A stretch of DNA of 64,000 nt. Source: Modestobacter sp. VKM Ac-2985. GTDB taxonomy: Bacteria > Actinomycetota > Actinomycetes > Mycobacteriales > Geodermatophilaceae. Positions 42,295-52,000 of the stretch are shown here, piece after piece. The DNA lies in contig NZ_JAPVBI010000002.1 in NCBI RefSeq assembly GCF_026967925.1, positions 671,528 through 735,527 of the forward strand. Reading direction: 5' to 3'. The translations under genes were made by a program, and so were the position numbers. The notes under the pieces are model-generated. The model was given only the letters and a program-made list of their open reading frames with translations. It searched no databases and was not told the DNA's origin. Each line of letters begins with the position of its first letter. Position 1 is the stretch's first letter.

Positions 42295-42336
42295 CGTCGT
42301 GCCCGCAGGTGGCTGTCGCCACGCGCGGGCGGCCGC

Positions 42337-44133
42337 TCAGCTGAACCAGTCGCCGCGCATGTCCAGCACCGTGGTGTCCAGCGAGGCCAGCAGGGCCAGC
42401 TGCGGGCCGACCTTCGGCAGCTCCCAGCGCTGGAAGTACCGCGCCGCCTGGCGCTTGCCGGCGTAGAAGTCGCCCTCCCGGCCCTCGGTCGCCAGGGCCT
42501 GCTCCAACCACAGCCAGCCGACGACGACGTGGCCGGCCGCCTCGAGGTAGACGCTGGCGTTGGCCAGCGCCACCTGCGGGTCGCCCTGCCCCCACAGCGT
42601 CGCGGTGACCGCCCCGAGCTGCTGCACCAGACCGTCGAGCTGCTCGCCCAGGTCGGCCCACTGGGTACCGGCCGCCCGCGCGGTGGTCGCCGCGATCGTC
42701 TCACCGAGCAGCGCCAGGCCGGCCCCGCCGGACATGACGACCTTGCGACCGAGCAGGTCCAGCGCCTGGACGCCGTGGGTGCCCTCGTGGATGGGGTTGA
42801 GCCGGTTGTCCCGGTAGAACTGCTCGACCGGGTAGTCGCGGGTGTAGCCGTAGCCCCCGTGCACCTGGATCGCCAGGTCGTTCGCGGCCAGACACCACTG
42901 CGAGGGCCAGCTCTTGGCGATCGGGGTCAGCATCTCCAGCAGCAGGTGCGCCCGGGCGCGTTCCTCCTCGGTCTCCGCCGTCCGCTCCTCGTCGACCAGC
43001 CGGGCGCAGTAGAGCCCCAGCGCCAGCCCGCCCTCGACGTAGGACTTGCCGGCCAGCAGCATCCGCCGGACGTCGGGGTGCTCGATGATCGGCACCGGCG
43101 GGGCTGCCGGGTCCTTGCCCGACAGCGGCCGGCCCTGGGTGCGGTCGCGGGCGTAGTCGACGGCGTGCAGCCAGCCGGTGTAGCCCAGCCCGGTGGCGCC
43201 CATCCCGACGCCGATCCGCGCCTCGTTCATCATGTGGAACATGTAGGTCAGGCCCCGGTGCTGCTCGCCGACCAGGAAGCCGACGGCGCCGGGTCGCCCG
43301 CCGGGGGTGTGCACGCCCTCGCCGAAGTTCAGCAGGGTGTTCGTCGTCCCGCGGTAGCCCATCTTGTGGTTCAGGCCGGCCAGCACGACGTCGTTCCGCT
43401 CGCCGAGCGACCCGTCCTCCTCGACCAGGAACTTCGGCACGATGAACAGCGAGATGCCCTTCACGCCCGCCGGGCCCCCGGGCACCTTGGCCAGCACCAG
43501 GTGGACGATGTTCTCGGTCAGCTCGTGGTCACCGGCCGAGATCCACATCTTGTTGCCGGTCAGCCGGTAGCTGCCGTCGTCCTGCGGGACGGCGCGGGTG
43601 GTGATGTCGGCCAGCGACGACCCGGCCTGCGGCTCCGACAGCGCCATCGTGCCGAACCAGCGGCCCTCGGCCATCGGCGGCACGTAGGTCTGCACCTGCT
43701 CCGGGGTCGCGTGCGCGACCAGCAGGTTCGCGTTGGCCATCGTCAAGAAGGGATAGGCCGAGGTGCCGATGTTGGCGGCCTGGAACCACACGTGCACCGC
43801 CTGGTTCACCACCGCCGGCAGCTGCAGCCCGCCGAGCTCCTCGGGCAGCGCGGCGGCGTTCATCCCCGCCTCGGCGAAGACCCGCAGCGCGGCCGCCACC
43901 TCCGGGATCAGCACCACCGTGCCGTCGACGACGTGGGGTTCGTTCTCGTCGGCCTTGCGGTTGTGTGGGGCGAACTGCTCGGTGGCGATCTGCTCGGCCA
44001 GTTCCAGGACGGCGTCGAACGTCTCCCGCGAGTGCTCGGCGTACCGCTCCCGCTTCGTCAGCGTCTCGACCTGCAGCCACTCGTGCAGCAGGAACTCGAG
44101 GTCGCGGGGGGACAGGACGAGCGACGAGCGCAC
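42337..44133 (-). CDS. Acyl-CoA dehydrogenase
   Basis: A 598-residue flavoenzyme, longer than the ~380-residue classical type and similar to the FadE5/DmdC-like class with a C-terminal extension. It shows 'MALSEPQAGSSLADITTRA' (FAD/substrate, about residue 160), 'MMNEARIGVGMGATGLGY' and 'QVHGGYGYTRDYPVEQFYRD' (about 415-434), and the catalytic glutamate in 'NPIHEGTHGVQ'. It oxidises an acyl-CoA to the 2-enoyl-CoA; chain length is not readable. Start GTG 44133. Confidence 0.9.
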   Translation of the reverse strand: MRSSLVLSPRDLEFLLHEWLQVETLTKRERYAEHSRETFDAVLELAEQIATEQFAPHNRKADENEPHVVDGTVVLIPEVAAALRVFAEAGMNAAALPEELGGLQLPAVVNQAVHVWFQAANIGTSAYPFLTMANANLLVAHATPEQVQTYVPPMAEGRWFGTMALSEPQAGSSLADITTRAVPQDDGSYRLTGNKMWISAGDHELTENIVHLVLAKVPGGPAGVKGISLFIVPKFLVEEDGSLGERNDVVLAGLNHKMGYRGTTNTLLNFGEGVHTPGGRPGAVGFLVGEQHRGLTYMFHMMNEARIGVGMGATGLGYTGWLHAVDYARDRTQGRPLSGKDPAAPPVPIIEHPDVRRMLLAGKSYVEGGLALGLYCARLVDEERTAETEEERARAHLLLEMLTPIAKSWPSQWCLAANDLAIQVHGGYGYTRDYPVEQFYRDNRLNPIHEGTHGVQALDLLGRKVVMSGGAGLALLGETIAATTARAAGTQWADLGEQLDGLVQQLGAVTATLWGQGDPQVALANASVYLEAAGHVVVGWLWLEQALATEGREGDFYAGKRQAARYFQRWELPKVGPQLALLASLDTTVLDMRGDWFS

Positions 44134-44306
44134 GGGAGCTCCTAGGACGACGGCGGTGTCGGCGGGGCGGAGGACCGACCCCCTGCCAGGTTAAGCGCCC
44201 GGCGGTGGTCACCGGCGGTGCTCGGTGACCAGCGTCGGGCGGTCGGCGTGCAGCGTGTCGCACTGTCCGGGGTTGGCCGCCCCGCGGAGCCGGGTACCCG
44301 CGCGCC

Positions 44307-44777
44307 ATGCCCCTTTCAGACATCCTGGCCCGGGCGGCCGGGCTGGCCTCCGAGGCCGGCAGCGGCGCGCTGAAGCAGCTCCAGCACGTCCGGCTCCCCG
44401 GGGTCGGTCAGGCCTCGGCCACCGACGACCCGCAGACCGCCGCCCGGCGCTGGCGAGCGGTTACCGTGCTGACCGATCCCGATCAGCTGCGCTCGGCGAC
44501 CCCGGCCCCCCTGACCAGGTTCGGCGATCGGGTGGAGATCCGGGTGACCCCGGCCCCGGGAGGCCGCGGGGCCGAGCTGGCCGCCCGTTTCCGCGAACCC
44601 GTCGGCGAGGACGACCTCGGCGAGCTGCGGTCGGCGCTTCGCGAGACCAAGCAGCGGACAGAGACCGGCGAGGTGCTCCGGAACGAGCCGCAGCCGCACG
44701 GCCACCGCGCGCAGACCCCGCAGGGCAAGGCCTTGGACGGGATGGACGAACGAGCAGCGAAGGAAGGTGTGCTGTGA
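44307..44777 (+). CDS. Hypothetical protein coupled to alcohol dehydrogenase
   Basis: A 156-residue soluble protein: 'AVTVLTDPDQLRSATPAPLT' and 'VEIRVTPAPGGRGAELAARF' resemble a SRPBCC/START-type beta sheet core, and the tail is polar ('ETKQRTETGEVLRNEPQPHG'). Similar proteins sit beside zinc alcohol dehydrogenases in other actinobacteria, from memory. The stop overlaps the next start (GTGA), so a shared function is likely but unknown. Confidence 0.68.
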   Translation: MPLSDILARAAGLASEAGSGALKQLQHVRLPGVGQASATDDPQTAARRWRAVTVLTDPDQLRSATPAPLTRFGDRVEIRVTPAPGGRGAELAARFREPVGEDDLGELRSALRETKQRTETGEVLRNEPQPHGHRAQTPQGKALDGMDERAAKEGVL

Positions 44778-45949
44778 AGGCCGCGACCTGGACCGGCGTC
44801 AACGAGGTCTCCGTCGAGGAGGTGCCCGAGCCGACGCTGCTCAACGACCACGACGTGATCCTGAAGGTCACGCAGTCGGTGACCTGCGGGTCGGACCTGC
44901 ACCTGCTGGGCGGCTACATCCCGTTCATGCGCGCCGGCGACGTGCTGGGCCACGAGTTCATCGGCGAGATCGTCGAGGCCGGGCCCGCCGTGCGGCACCG
45001 CAAGGTCGGCGACCGTGTCGTCGGCGCACCGTTCGCCGCCTGCGGGAACTGCTGGTACTGCAAACAGGAGGAGTACTCCCTCTGCGACAACGGCAACGCG
45101 AACCCCGGCATCACCGAGGGGCTGTGGGGGCAGAGCCCCGGCGGCTGCCTCGGGTACTCCCACGCCATGGGCGGCTACGCCGGCAGCCACGCGGAGTACA
45201 TCCGGGTGCCCTACGGCGACGTCGGCACGTTCGTCGTCCCCGAGGGCATCGACGACACCCGGGCGCTGTTCGCCTCCGACGCGGCCTCGACCGGCTGGAT
45301 GGGCGCCGACCTCGCCGGCACGAAGCCCGGCGACGTGGTGGCCGTCTGGGGCGCCGGCGGGGTGGGCCAGATGGCGGCGCGGGCAGCGATGCTGCTGGGT
45401 GCCGAGCAGGTCTTCGTCGTCGACCGCGTCCCCGAGCGGCTGCAGCAGGTGCGCGAGCACGTGGGTGCCGAGGCCATCGACTACTCGAGCACCGACGTCC
45501 TCGCCGAGCTGCGCGAGCGGACCGGTGGCCGCGGGCCCGACGTCTGCATCGAGGCGGTCGGCATGGAGGCGCACAGCTCCGGCGCCGCGGGGGTCTACGA
45601 CCAGGTCAAGCAGCAGCTGCGGCTGCAGACCGACCGGCCCACCGCCCTGCGCGAGGCGGTGATGGCCTGCCGCAAGGGCGGCAGCCTGTTCACCCTCGGG
45701 GTCTTCGCCGCCATGGTGGACAAGTTCCCGCTGGGCGCGGTGATGAACAAGGGCCTCACCCTGCGCGGGGCGCAGGTGCACGCCCAGCGCTACATCCCCG
45801 AACTGCTCGAGCGCATGGAGCGGGGGGAGCTGACCACCGAGCACCTGGCCACCCACGTGATGCCGTTGAGCGAGGCGCCCCGCGGCTACCAGATGTTCAA
45901 GGACAAGGAGGACGGCTGCGTGCGGGCCGTCTTCACCCCCGGCAGCTGA
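44774..45949 (+). CDS. Zinc-dependent alcohol dehydrogenase (formaldehyde-dehydrogenase-like)
   Basis: A 391-residue zinc MDR enzyme. Catalytic zinc ligands: Cys in 'TCGSDLH' (about 38) and 'GHEFIGE'; structural zinc cysteines in 'CGNCWYCKQEEYSLC' (about 93-107). The Rossmann motif is 'VWGAGGVGQMAARAAML' near 195. 'GQSPGGCLGYSHAMGGYAGS' is typical of glutathione-independent formaldehyde dehydrogenase-like proteins. GTG 44774 follows AGGAAGG and is coupled to the upstream gene. Ends at a strong terminator. Confidence 0.88.
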   Translation: MKAATWTGVNEVSVEEVPEPTLLNDHDVILKVTQSVTCGSDLHLLGGYIPFMRAGDVLGHEFIGEIVEAGPAVRHRKVGDRVVGAPFAACGNCWYCKQEEYSLCDNGNANPGITEGLWGQSPGGCLGYSHAMGGYAGSHAEYIRVPYGDVGTFVVPEGIDDTRALFASDAASTGWMGADLAGTKPGDVVAVWGAGGVGQMAARAAMLLGAEQVFVVDRVPERLQQVREHVGAEAIDYSSTDVLAELRERTGGRGPDVCIEAVGMEAHSSGAAGVYDQVKQQLRLQTDRPTALREAVMACRKGGSLFTLGVFAAMVDKFPLGAVMNKGLTLRGAQVHAQRYIPELLERMERGELTTEHLATHVMPLSEAPRGYQMFKDKEDGCVRAVFTPGS

Positions 45950-45952
45950 CCC

Positions 45953-45988
45953 GGCCCGTCCCCGGCCGTGCGAGGCTGGGGACGGGCC
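45953..45988 (+). terminator. Intrinsic terminator after the alcohol dehydrogenase gene
   Basis: GGCCCGTCCCC (45953-45963) pairs with GGGGACGGGCC (45978-45988), 14-base loop, 4 bases after the stop codon and before the riboswitch. Confidence 0.78.
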
Positions 45989-46000
45989 CGGCACCGGGCT

Positions 46001-46043
46001 CCCGGACGAGCACGCCGTACCCGGACAGCGACAAGACGGTGTA
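46001..46043 (+). promoter_or_regulatory. Guanidine-III riboswitch (ykkC-III)
   Basis: The leader matches the conserved core of the guanidine-III class: CCGGACGAG (46002-46010), GCCGTACCCGGACAG (46014-46028), then GACAAGACGG (46030-46039). This order and these exact blocks are diagnostic of the class, which folds as a pseudoknot that binds guanidinium. The Shine-Dalgarno AGGAG (46046-46050) follows directly, so ligand binding likely frees the ribosome site of the exporter gene. Confidence 0.9.
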
Positions 46044-46055
46044 CCAGGAGGCCCG

Positions 46056-46370
46056 GTGTACTGGCTCGTCCTCGTCCTCTCCGGCGTGCTCGAGGCCGTC
46101 TGGGCCACCGCGCTCGGCCGGTCGGAGGGCTTCACCCGCCTGGGCCCGACGGCCGTCTTCGCGGTCGGCCTCGCCGGGAGCATGGCCGGGCTGGCCTACG
46201 CGATGCGCGGCCTGCCCATCGGCACGGCCTACGCGGTCTGGGTGGGCATCGGCGCGACGCTGACCGCCGGCTGGGCGATGTGGTCGGGGGACGAGCAGTT
46301 CTCCGTCGTCCGGGTGCTGCTGCTGGCCGGGATCGTCGGCTGCGTCGTCGGGCTGAAGCTCATCCACTGA
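46056..46370 (+). CDS. sugE: SMR-family guanidinium exporter (SugE/Gdx type)
   Basis: A 104-residue small multidrug resistance protein with four membrane helices. It has the invariant glutamate in 'LSGVLEAVWATALGRSEGF' (about residue 13) and the Gdx/SugE-type 'WA..LG.S.GF' pattern; 'GLPIGTAYAVWVGIGA' is the family's third helix motif. The upstream guanidine-III riboswitch supports export of guanidinium rather than quaternary ammonium drugs. SMR exporters act as dual-topology dimers; only one gene is present, which fits. Start GTG 46056. Confidence 0.93.
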   Translation: MYWLVLVLSGVLEAVWATALGRSEGFTRLGPTAVFAVGLAGSMAGLAYAMRGLPIGTAYAVWVGIGATLTAGWAMWSGDEQFSVVRVLLLAGIVGCVVGLKLIH

Positions 46371-46392
46371 CCGCACCCGCTCTGCACGCGTC

Positions 46393-46434
46393 CCGGGCGC
46401 TCTGCACGCGCCGCAGCACGTGCAGAGCGCCCGG
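46393..46434. terminator. Bidirectional intrinsic terminator
   Basis: Perfect 16-bp stem, 46393-46408 with 46419-46434, 10-base loop, between convergent sugE and the MFS gene. Confidence 0.88.
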
Positions 46435-46454
46435 AGAGCGTGCGATGCGAGCGG

Positions 46455-48341
46455 TCAGCGCCGTCCGCGGGCCCCGCCGGGCAGGTGGTCGGCGGGGACG
46501 CTGTCCAGCCCGGTCGGCTGGTCCCCGGCCGCCTCGTGGCGGCCGGCCGGAGCTCCGACCCCGGGTGCACCGGCCGGGTCGTCGTCCAGCCGACGGTCGG
46601 TGCGGTCGGCGTCGTCGACCGGTGGCTCCACCGACGTCGGTGCCGCGGCGCCGGCCGCGTGCGCCGCCGCCGTGTTCGGGTCGTCGGTGACCTCCCGGGC
46701 GCCGGCCTGCTGGGCCTGGATCCCGGACTGCGTCCGCAGCGCCAGCTGGGGCAGCAGGAGCAGCACGAAGAAGCCCAGCGCGACCACGCCGGCGGCGATC
46801 AGGAACACCATGTCGATCGAGTCGGCGAAACCGGTCTTGAACGGCAGCGCCACGGCGCTGGGCAGCTCCTGGATGAAGGAGGTGTCCGACAGGTCGGCGG
46901 CGTTGCCCGCCGCCGCCTGCAGCTGTGGCGCCAGTTCCGGGTCCGCCGCGGCGGCGTCGGAGACCGCGCGGCCGATGTCGCTGGGCAGCCGGGTGAACAG
47001 CACCGAGAGGAAGACCGCCGTCCCCAGGGTGCCGCCCATCTGGCGGAAGAACGTCACCGAGGAGGTGGCGACGCCGATCTCCCGCGGGCTCACCGCGTTC
47101 TGCACCGCCAGGATGACCGGCTGGAAGTTGAAGCCCAGGCCCAGCCCCATCAGCGTCATGAAGGGGAACATCAGCGGCACCGGGGTGTCCGCTCCGACGA
47201 TGAAGGACAGGGACACCAGTGCGGTGACGATGAAGACCACGCCGACCAGCGGGAACGCCTTGTACTTCCCGGTCCGGGCGATGACCTGACCGGCGATGAT
47301 CGACCCGGCCATGATCCCCATGACCAGCGGGATCATCTGCAGCCCGGCCTCGGTCGGGCTGGAACCCTGCACGATCTGCAGGTACTGGGGCAGCAGCAGG
47401 ATGCCGCCGAACATGCCCGCGCCCAGCACGATGCTGCTGAGGCTGGTCACCGCGAAGGTGCGGTTGGCGAACATCCGCAGCGGCAGCAGGGCGTCGTCCC
47501 CGTAGGCCCGCTCGGCGAGCACGAAGAGCACGAAGCCGAGCGCGGACAGGGCGTAGCAGACCAGTGCCCCGGTGCTGGCCCAGCCCCACGTGCGGCCCTG
47601 CTCGGCGACGATCAGCAGCGGCACCAGGAAGGTGATCAGCGCCAGCGCGCCGGGGACGTCGATCCGGTGCTCGCGCTTGGTGTGCGGCAGGTGCAGGACC
47701 TTGAAGACGACGGCGAACGCCAGGATGCCCAGCGGCACGTTGACGTAGAAGATCCACCGCCAGCCGGTGATGCCCAGGATCGTGGACTGGCCGGCGAGGA
47801 ACCCGCCGATGACCGGGCCGAGCACGCTGGAGGTGCCGAAGACGGCCATGAAGTACCCCTGGTACTTCGAGCGCTCCCGCGGCGGCACGATGTCGGCGAT
47901 GATCGCCAGCGCCAGCGACATCAGGCCACCGGCGCCGATGCCCTGGATCGCCCGGTAGACGGCCAGCTGGTACATCGTGTCGGCCAGGCCGCACAGCATC
48001 GAGCCGAGGACGAAGACGGCGATCGCGAACAGGTAGAACGGCCGGCGGCCGTACATGTCGCTCAGCTTGCCGTAGAGCGGCGTGGTGATCGTCGAGGTGA
48101 TCAGGAAGGCCGTGGTCGCCCACGCCTGCAGGTCGTAGCCGTTCAGGTCGTCGGCGATCGTGCGGATCGCCGTGGACACCACGGTCTGGTCCAGCGCGGC
48201 GAGGAACATGCCGAGCAGGAGGCCGCCCAGGATCGTCATGATCTGGCGGTGGGTGAACGCCCCGGACTCGTCGGGCGCCGCCGCGGCGGCCCGGGCGGTG
48301 CGGCGTTCGGCTCCCGTCGTGCGGTCGCTGGTCTGGGTCAT
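46455..48341 (-). CDS. DHA2-family (EmrB/QacA) MFS drug exporter
   Basis: A 628-residue 14-helix proton antiporter. Marks include motif C-like 'GPVIGGFLAGQ', 'FLAALDQTVVSTAIRTIADD' in helix 1 and the inter-helix 'GKLSDMYGRRPFYL'. A long polar cytoplasmic C-terminal tail (about residues 545-628, rich in D, A, G and P) is extra. It is the second gene of an operon with a MarR regulator (ATGA overlap), which probably represses it until a toxic compound binds. Substrate unknown. Confidence 0.92.
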   Translation of the reverse strand: MTQTSDRTTGAERRTARAAAAAPDESGAFTHRQIMTILGGLLLGMFLAALDQTVVSTAIRTIADDLNGYDLQAWATTAFLITSTITTPLYGKLSDMYGRRPFYLFAIAVFVLGSMLCGLADTMYQLAVYRAIQGIGAGGLMSLALAIIADIVPPRERSKYQGYFMAVFGTSSVLGPVIGGFLAGQSTILGITGWRWIFYVNVPLGILAFAVVFKVLHLPHTKREHRIDVPGALALITFLVPLLIVAEQGRTWGWASTGALVCYALSALGFVLFVLAERAYGDDALLPLRMFANRTFAVTSLSSIVLGAGMFGGILLLPQYLQIVQGSSPTEAGLQMIPLVMGIMAGSIIAGQVIARTGKYKAFPLVGVVFIVTALVSLSFIVGADTPVPLMFPFMTLMGLGLGFNFQPVILAVQNAVSPREIGVATSSVTFFRQMGGTLGTAVFLSVLFTRLPSDIGRAVSDAAAADPELAPQLQAAAGNAADLSDTSFIQELPSAVALPFKTGFADSIDMVFLIAAGVVALGFFVLLLLPQLALRTQSGIQAQQAGAREVTDDPNTAAAHAAGAAAPTSVEPPVDDADRTDRRLDDDPAGAPGVGAPAGRHEAAGDQPTGLDSVPADHLPGGARGRR

Positions 48342-48856
48342 CGGTCCTTCTCCTCCTCGCTGTCGTCCCCGGCGCTGCCAGCGGGGGCGCCCAGGGTCGG
48401 GAGGTGGTCGGTGAGGTCCTGCACGAACCGCTGCAGCGCCGCGGTGAAGGAGTCCAGCTCGGCCGGGGTCCACCCGGCGGTGGCCGTGGCCAGGTGGGCG
48501 TTGCGCTCCTCGCGCAGCCGCTCCATGGCGGCCTCGCCGGCCGGGGTGACGATGAGCCGGCTGGCCCGGCCGTCCCGCTCGTCGGCCACCCGGCGGACGA
48601 GCCCCTGGTCGACGAGGAGCGTGACGTGCCGGCTGACCGTCGAGGGGTCGGCGTGCACCACCTCGGCGAGCGCGCCCTGACGGAGCGGGCCCAGCCGGGT
48701 CAGCGGGAACAGCAGCACGTGCGCCGCCCGCTCCCGGGCGTCGGGGCCGGACTCGTCGGTGGCCAGCGACTTGAGCGCGTGCATCACCCGCATCAGGCGG
48801 GCGAGCTCGTCACCCAGGACCGCCTGTTGGTCTGGATGTGGGGCGAGGTCGGTCAC
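48338..48856 (-). CDS. MarR family transcriptional regulator
   Basis: A 172-residue winged-helix repressor: 'LRQGALAEVVHADPSTVSRH' recognition region (about residues 60-80) and wing 'RVADERDGRASRLIVTPAG'. The open frame extends to 49087, but GTG 48856 gives a normal family length. It is the first gene of the exporter operon and probably binds the repeats just upstream of itself. Confidence 0.87.
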   Translation of the reverse strand: MTDLAPHPDQQAVLGDELARLMRVMHALKSLATDESGPDARERAAHVLLFPLTRLGPLRQGALAEVVHADPSTVSRHVTLLVDQGLVRRVADERDGRASRLIVTPAGEAAMERLREERNAHLATATAGWTPAELDSFTAALQRFVQDLTDHLPTLGAPAGSAGDDSEEEKDR

Positions 48857-48912
48857 GAGCGCTCCGGGGGACGCGGTGGGCTGAGCAGCGCGACGGTGCG
48901 CCGGAGGAACAG

Positions 48913-48946
48913 TTGCACGATACAAGCCGTTGCGCGATACACGCAA
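48913..48946. promoter_or_regulatory. Probable MarR operator repeats
   Basis: TTGCACGATACA (48913-48924) and TTGCGCGATACA (48930-48941) are direct repeats 17 bp apart; the second overlaps an inverted repeat TTGCG-N7-CGCAA (48930-48946). They lie 57 to 90 bases upstream of the MarR start. Confidence 0.55.
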
Positions 48947-49044
48947 CCAGTTGTGCTCTGCACTGGATCCGCTGCCTGCGGTCGCGGCCGCGGAGGTGAG
49001 ACCCTGGGGAGTCGTCCCCCTCTTCAAGGAACTGCGAGCACCCC

Positions 49045-52000
49045 GTGACCACCCCGCACGACGACCTCCGGTCCCGGCTGTCCGCACTCACCCTCGCCGA
49101 CGAGCACCGGCTCCGCCGACGGCTCGACGGCACCCGGCGCACCAAGGACCCGGCGGCCCGAGCCCGCCAGCACGAGCAGGTCGCCGCGGACGTCGCCGCC
49201 GCCGAGGAGCGGATCGCCCGCCGCCGCGCCGCCGTCCCGGTGGTCAGCTACCCGGAGGAGCTGCCGGTCAGCCAGCGCCGCGAGGACATCGCCGCCGCGC
49301 TGCGCGACTCCCAGGTGGTCGTGGTGGCCGGCGAGACGGGCTCGGGCAAGACCACCCAGCTGCCGAAGATCCTGCTCGAGCTGGGCCGCGGGGTGCGCGG
49401 CCGGATCGGGCACACCCAGCCGCGCCGGCTGGCCGCCCGCACGGTGGCCGAGCGGATCGCCGAGGAGATCGGCTCCCCGCTGGGCGACGTCGTCGGCTGG
49501 AAGGTGCGGTTCACCGACGAGGTCGGCGACCGCACGCTGGTCAAGCTGATGACCGACGGCGTCCTGCTGGCCGAGGTGCAGCGCGACCGGATGCTGCGCC
49601 AGTACGACACGATCATCATCGACGAGGCCCACGAGCGGAGCCTCAACATCGACTTCCTGCTGGGCTACCTCGCCCGGCTGCTGCCCCGCCGCCCGGACCT
49701 GAAGCTGGTCATCACCTCGGCGACCATCGACGTCGACCGGATCGCCAAGCACTTCTCCGGCCACCAGAATGGCCATCTTGGTGGTGACGACGGGGGCGGC
49801 ACAGAGGTGCCGGTCGTGGAGGTCAGCGGGCGCACCTACCCGGTCGAGGTCCGCTACCGCCCGGTCATCGACCCCGACGACGCCGACGCCGACCCCGACC
49901 GCGACCAGGTGTCGGCGATCGTCGACGCCTGCGCCGAGCTGGTCGCCGAGGGGCCGGGTGACGTGCTGGTGTTCCTGGCCGGTGAGCGGGAGATCCGGGA
50001 CACCGCCGAGGCGCTGGCCGGGACGACGGAGCGCAACGGCACGCCCATCGACGTCCTGCCGCTCTACTCCCGGCTGTCGGCCGCCGACCAGCACAAGGTC
50101 TTCCAGGCGCACACCGGCCGCCGCATCGTGCTGGCCACCAACGTCGCCGAGACGTCACTGACGGTCCCCGGCATCAAGTACGTCGTCGACCCCGGCACCG
50201 CGCGGATCTCCCGGTACAGCCATCGCACGAAGGTGCAGCGGCTGCCGATCGAGCCGGTCAGCCAGGCCTCGGCCCGGCAGCGGTCGGGCCGGTGCGGGCG
50301 CACCAGCGAGGGCATCGCGATCCGGCTGTACACGGAGGACGACTACGACGCCCGGCCGGAGTACACCGACCCGGAGATCCTGCGCACCAACCTCGCCTCG
50401 GTGCTGCTGCAGATGGCCTCGCTCGACCTCGGCGACGTCGCCGACTTCCCGTTCATCGACCCGCCGGACAGCCGGGCGGTCGCCGACGGGCTGGCCCTGC
50501 TGACCGAGCTCGCCGCCCTGGACGGCGAGGGGAAGCTCACCGAGACCGGCCGTGCGTTGGCCGCGCTGCCGCTGGACCCGCGGATCGCCCGGATGGTCGT
50601 GGAGGCCGACCGGCGCGGGGTGCTGGAGGAGGTGCTGGTCATCGCCGCCGGCCTCACCGTGCAGGACGTGCGGGAGCGCCCGGCGGAGCACCAGCAGGCC
50701 GCCGACGAGCTGCACAAGCGCTTCGCCGACGAGACCTCCGACTTCCTCGCGCTGCTCAACCTCTGGCAGTACCTGTCGGAGCGGGCCGAGGAGCTGTCGG
50801 GCAACCAGTTCCGGCGCACCGTCAAGAAGGAGTTCCTGCACTACCTGCGGATCCGTGAGTGGCAGGACCTGCACGGCCAGCTGCGCAGCACGGCCCGCCG
50901 GCTGGGCATGACCACCGGCTCGCTGGCCCCCGCCCCCGACGAGCGGGGCGTCACCGCGTCACTGCTCGCCGGGCTGCTCTCCCAGGTCGGGATGCAGGCC
51001 GAGCCGGTCAAGGACCGCAGCGGCAAGCCCGGCCGGCCCGGCCGGGAGTACCTGGGCACCCGGAACACCCGGTTCGTGATCGCCCCGGGCACCCCGCTGG
51101 CCAAGAAGCCGCCACGCTGGGTGGTCGCCGCTGAGCTGGTCGAGACCAGCCGGCTGTTCGCCCGCACCGTCGCCCGGATCGACCCCGAGGTGGTCGAGCG
51201 GCTGGCCGATCACCTGGTGCACCGGCAGTACAGCGAGCCGCGCTGGGACGCCAAGCGCGGTTCGGTCGTCGCGACCGAGCGGGTCACCCTCTACGGCCTG
51301 CCGCTGGTGGTGGGCCGGCGGGTGCAGTACGGCTCGATCGACCCGGTGGTCTCCCGCGAGCTGTTCATCCGGCACGCCCTGGTGCAGGGCGAGTGGACGA
51401 CGCACCACCGGTTCTGGGCGGAGAACCAGGCCGCCGTCGAGCGGGTCGCCGAGCTCGAGGAGCGGGCCCGCCGGCGCGACATCCGGGTGGACGACGAGAC
51501 GGTGTTCGAGCTCTACGACGCCCGCGTCCCGGCCGACGTCGTCTCCACCCGGCACTTCGACCGCTGGTGGAAGGAGGCCCGGCGGACCCGGCCGGACCTG
51601 CTCACCTTCACCCCGGAGATGCTCACCAACGCCGCGGCGGCCGGCCAGGTGCAGGCCGAGGACTACCCGGACGAGGTGCGGCTGACGCAGGGGCTGACCC
51701 TGCCGTTGTCCTACGCCTTCGCCCCGGGCGCGGTCGAGGACGGCGTCACCGTCGACGTCCCGCTGGGTGTGCTGGAGACCCTCGCCGCGACGTCGGGGGA
51801 GTCGCTGGCGTTCACCGTGCCCGGGCAGCGGGCCGAGCTGGTCACCGAGCTGCTGCGGTCGCTGCCCAAGCAGCTGCGCCGTGGCCTGGTGCCGATCCCC
51901 GACCGGGTGCGCGAGGTGCTGCCGCACATCGACCCCACCGAGCCGCTGCTGCCGGCGCTGGAGCGCGAGCTGCGCCGGGCGACCTCGGTGGTCGTCCCGC

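Noticed and set aside
46385..46445. Repeated CTCTGCACG words as a mobile repeat
   Set aside because: They are the arms of the terminator stem between sugE and the MFS gene plus one nearby partial copy; no further copies were seen.
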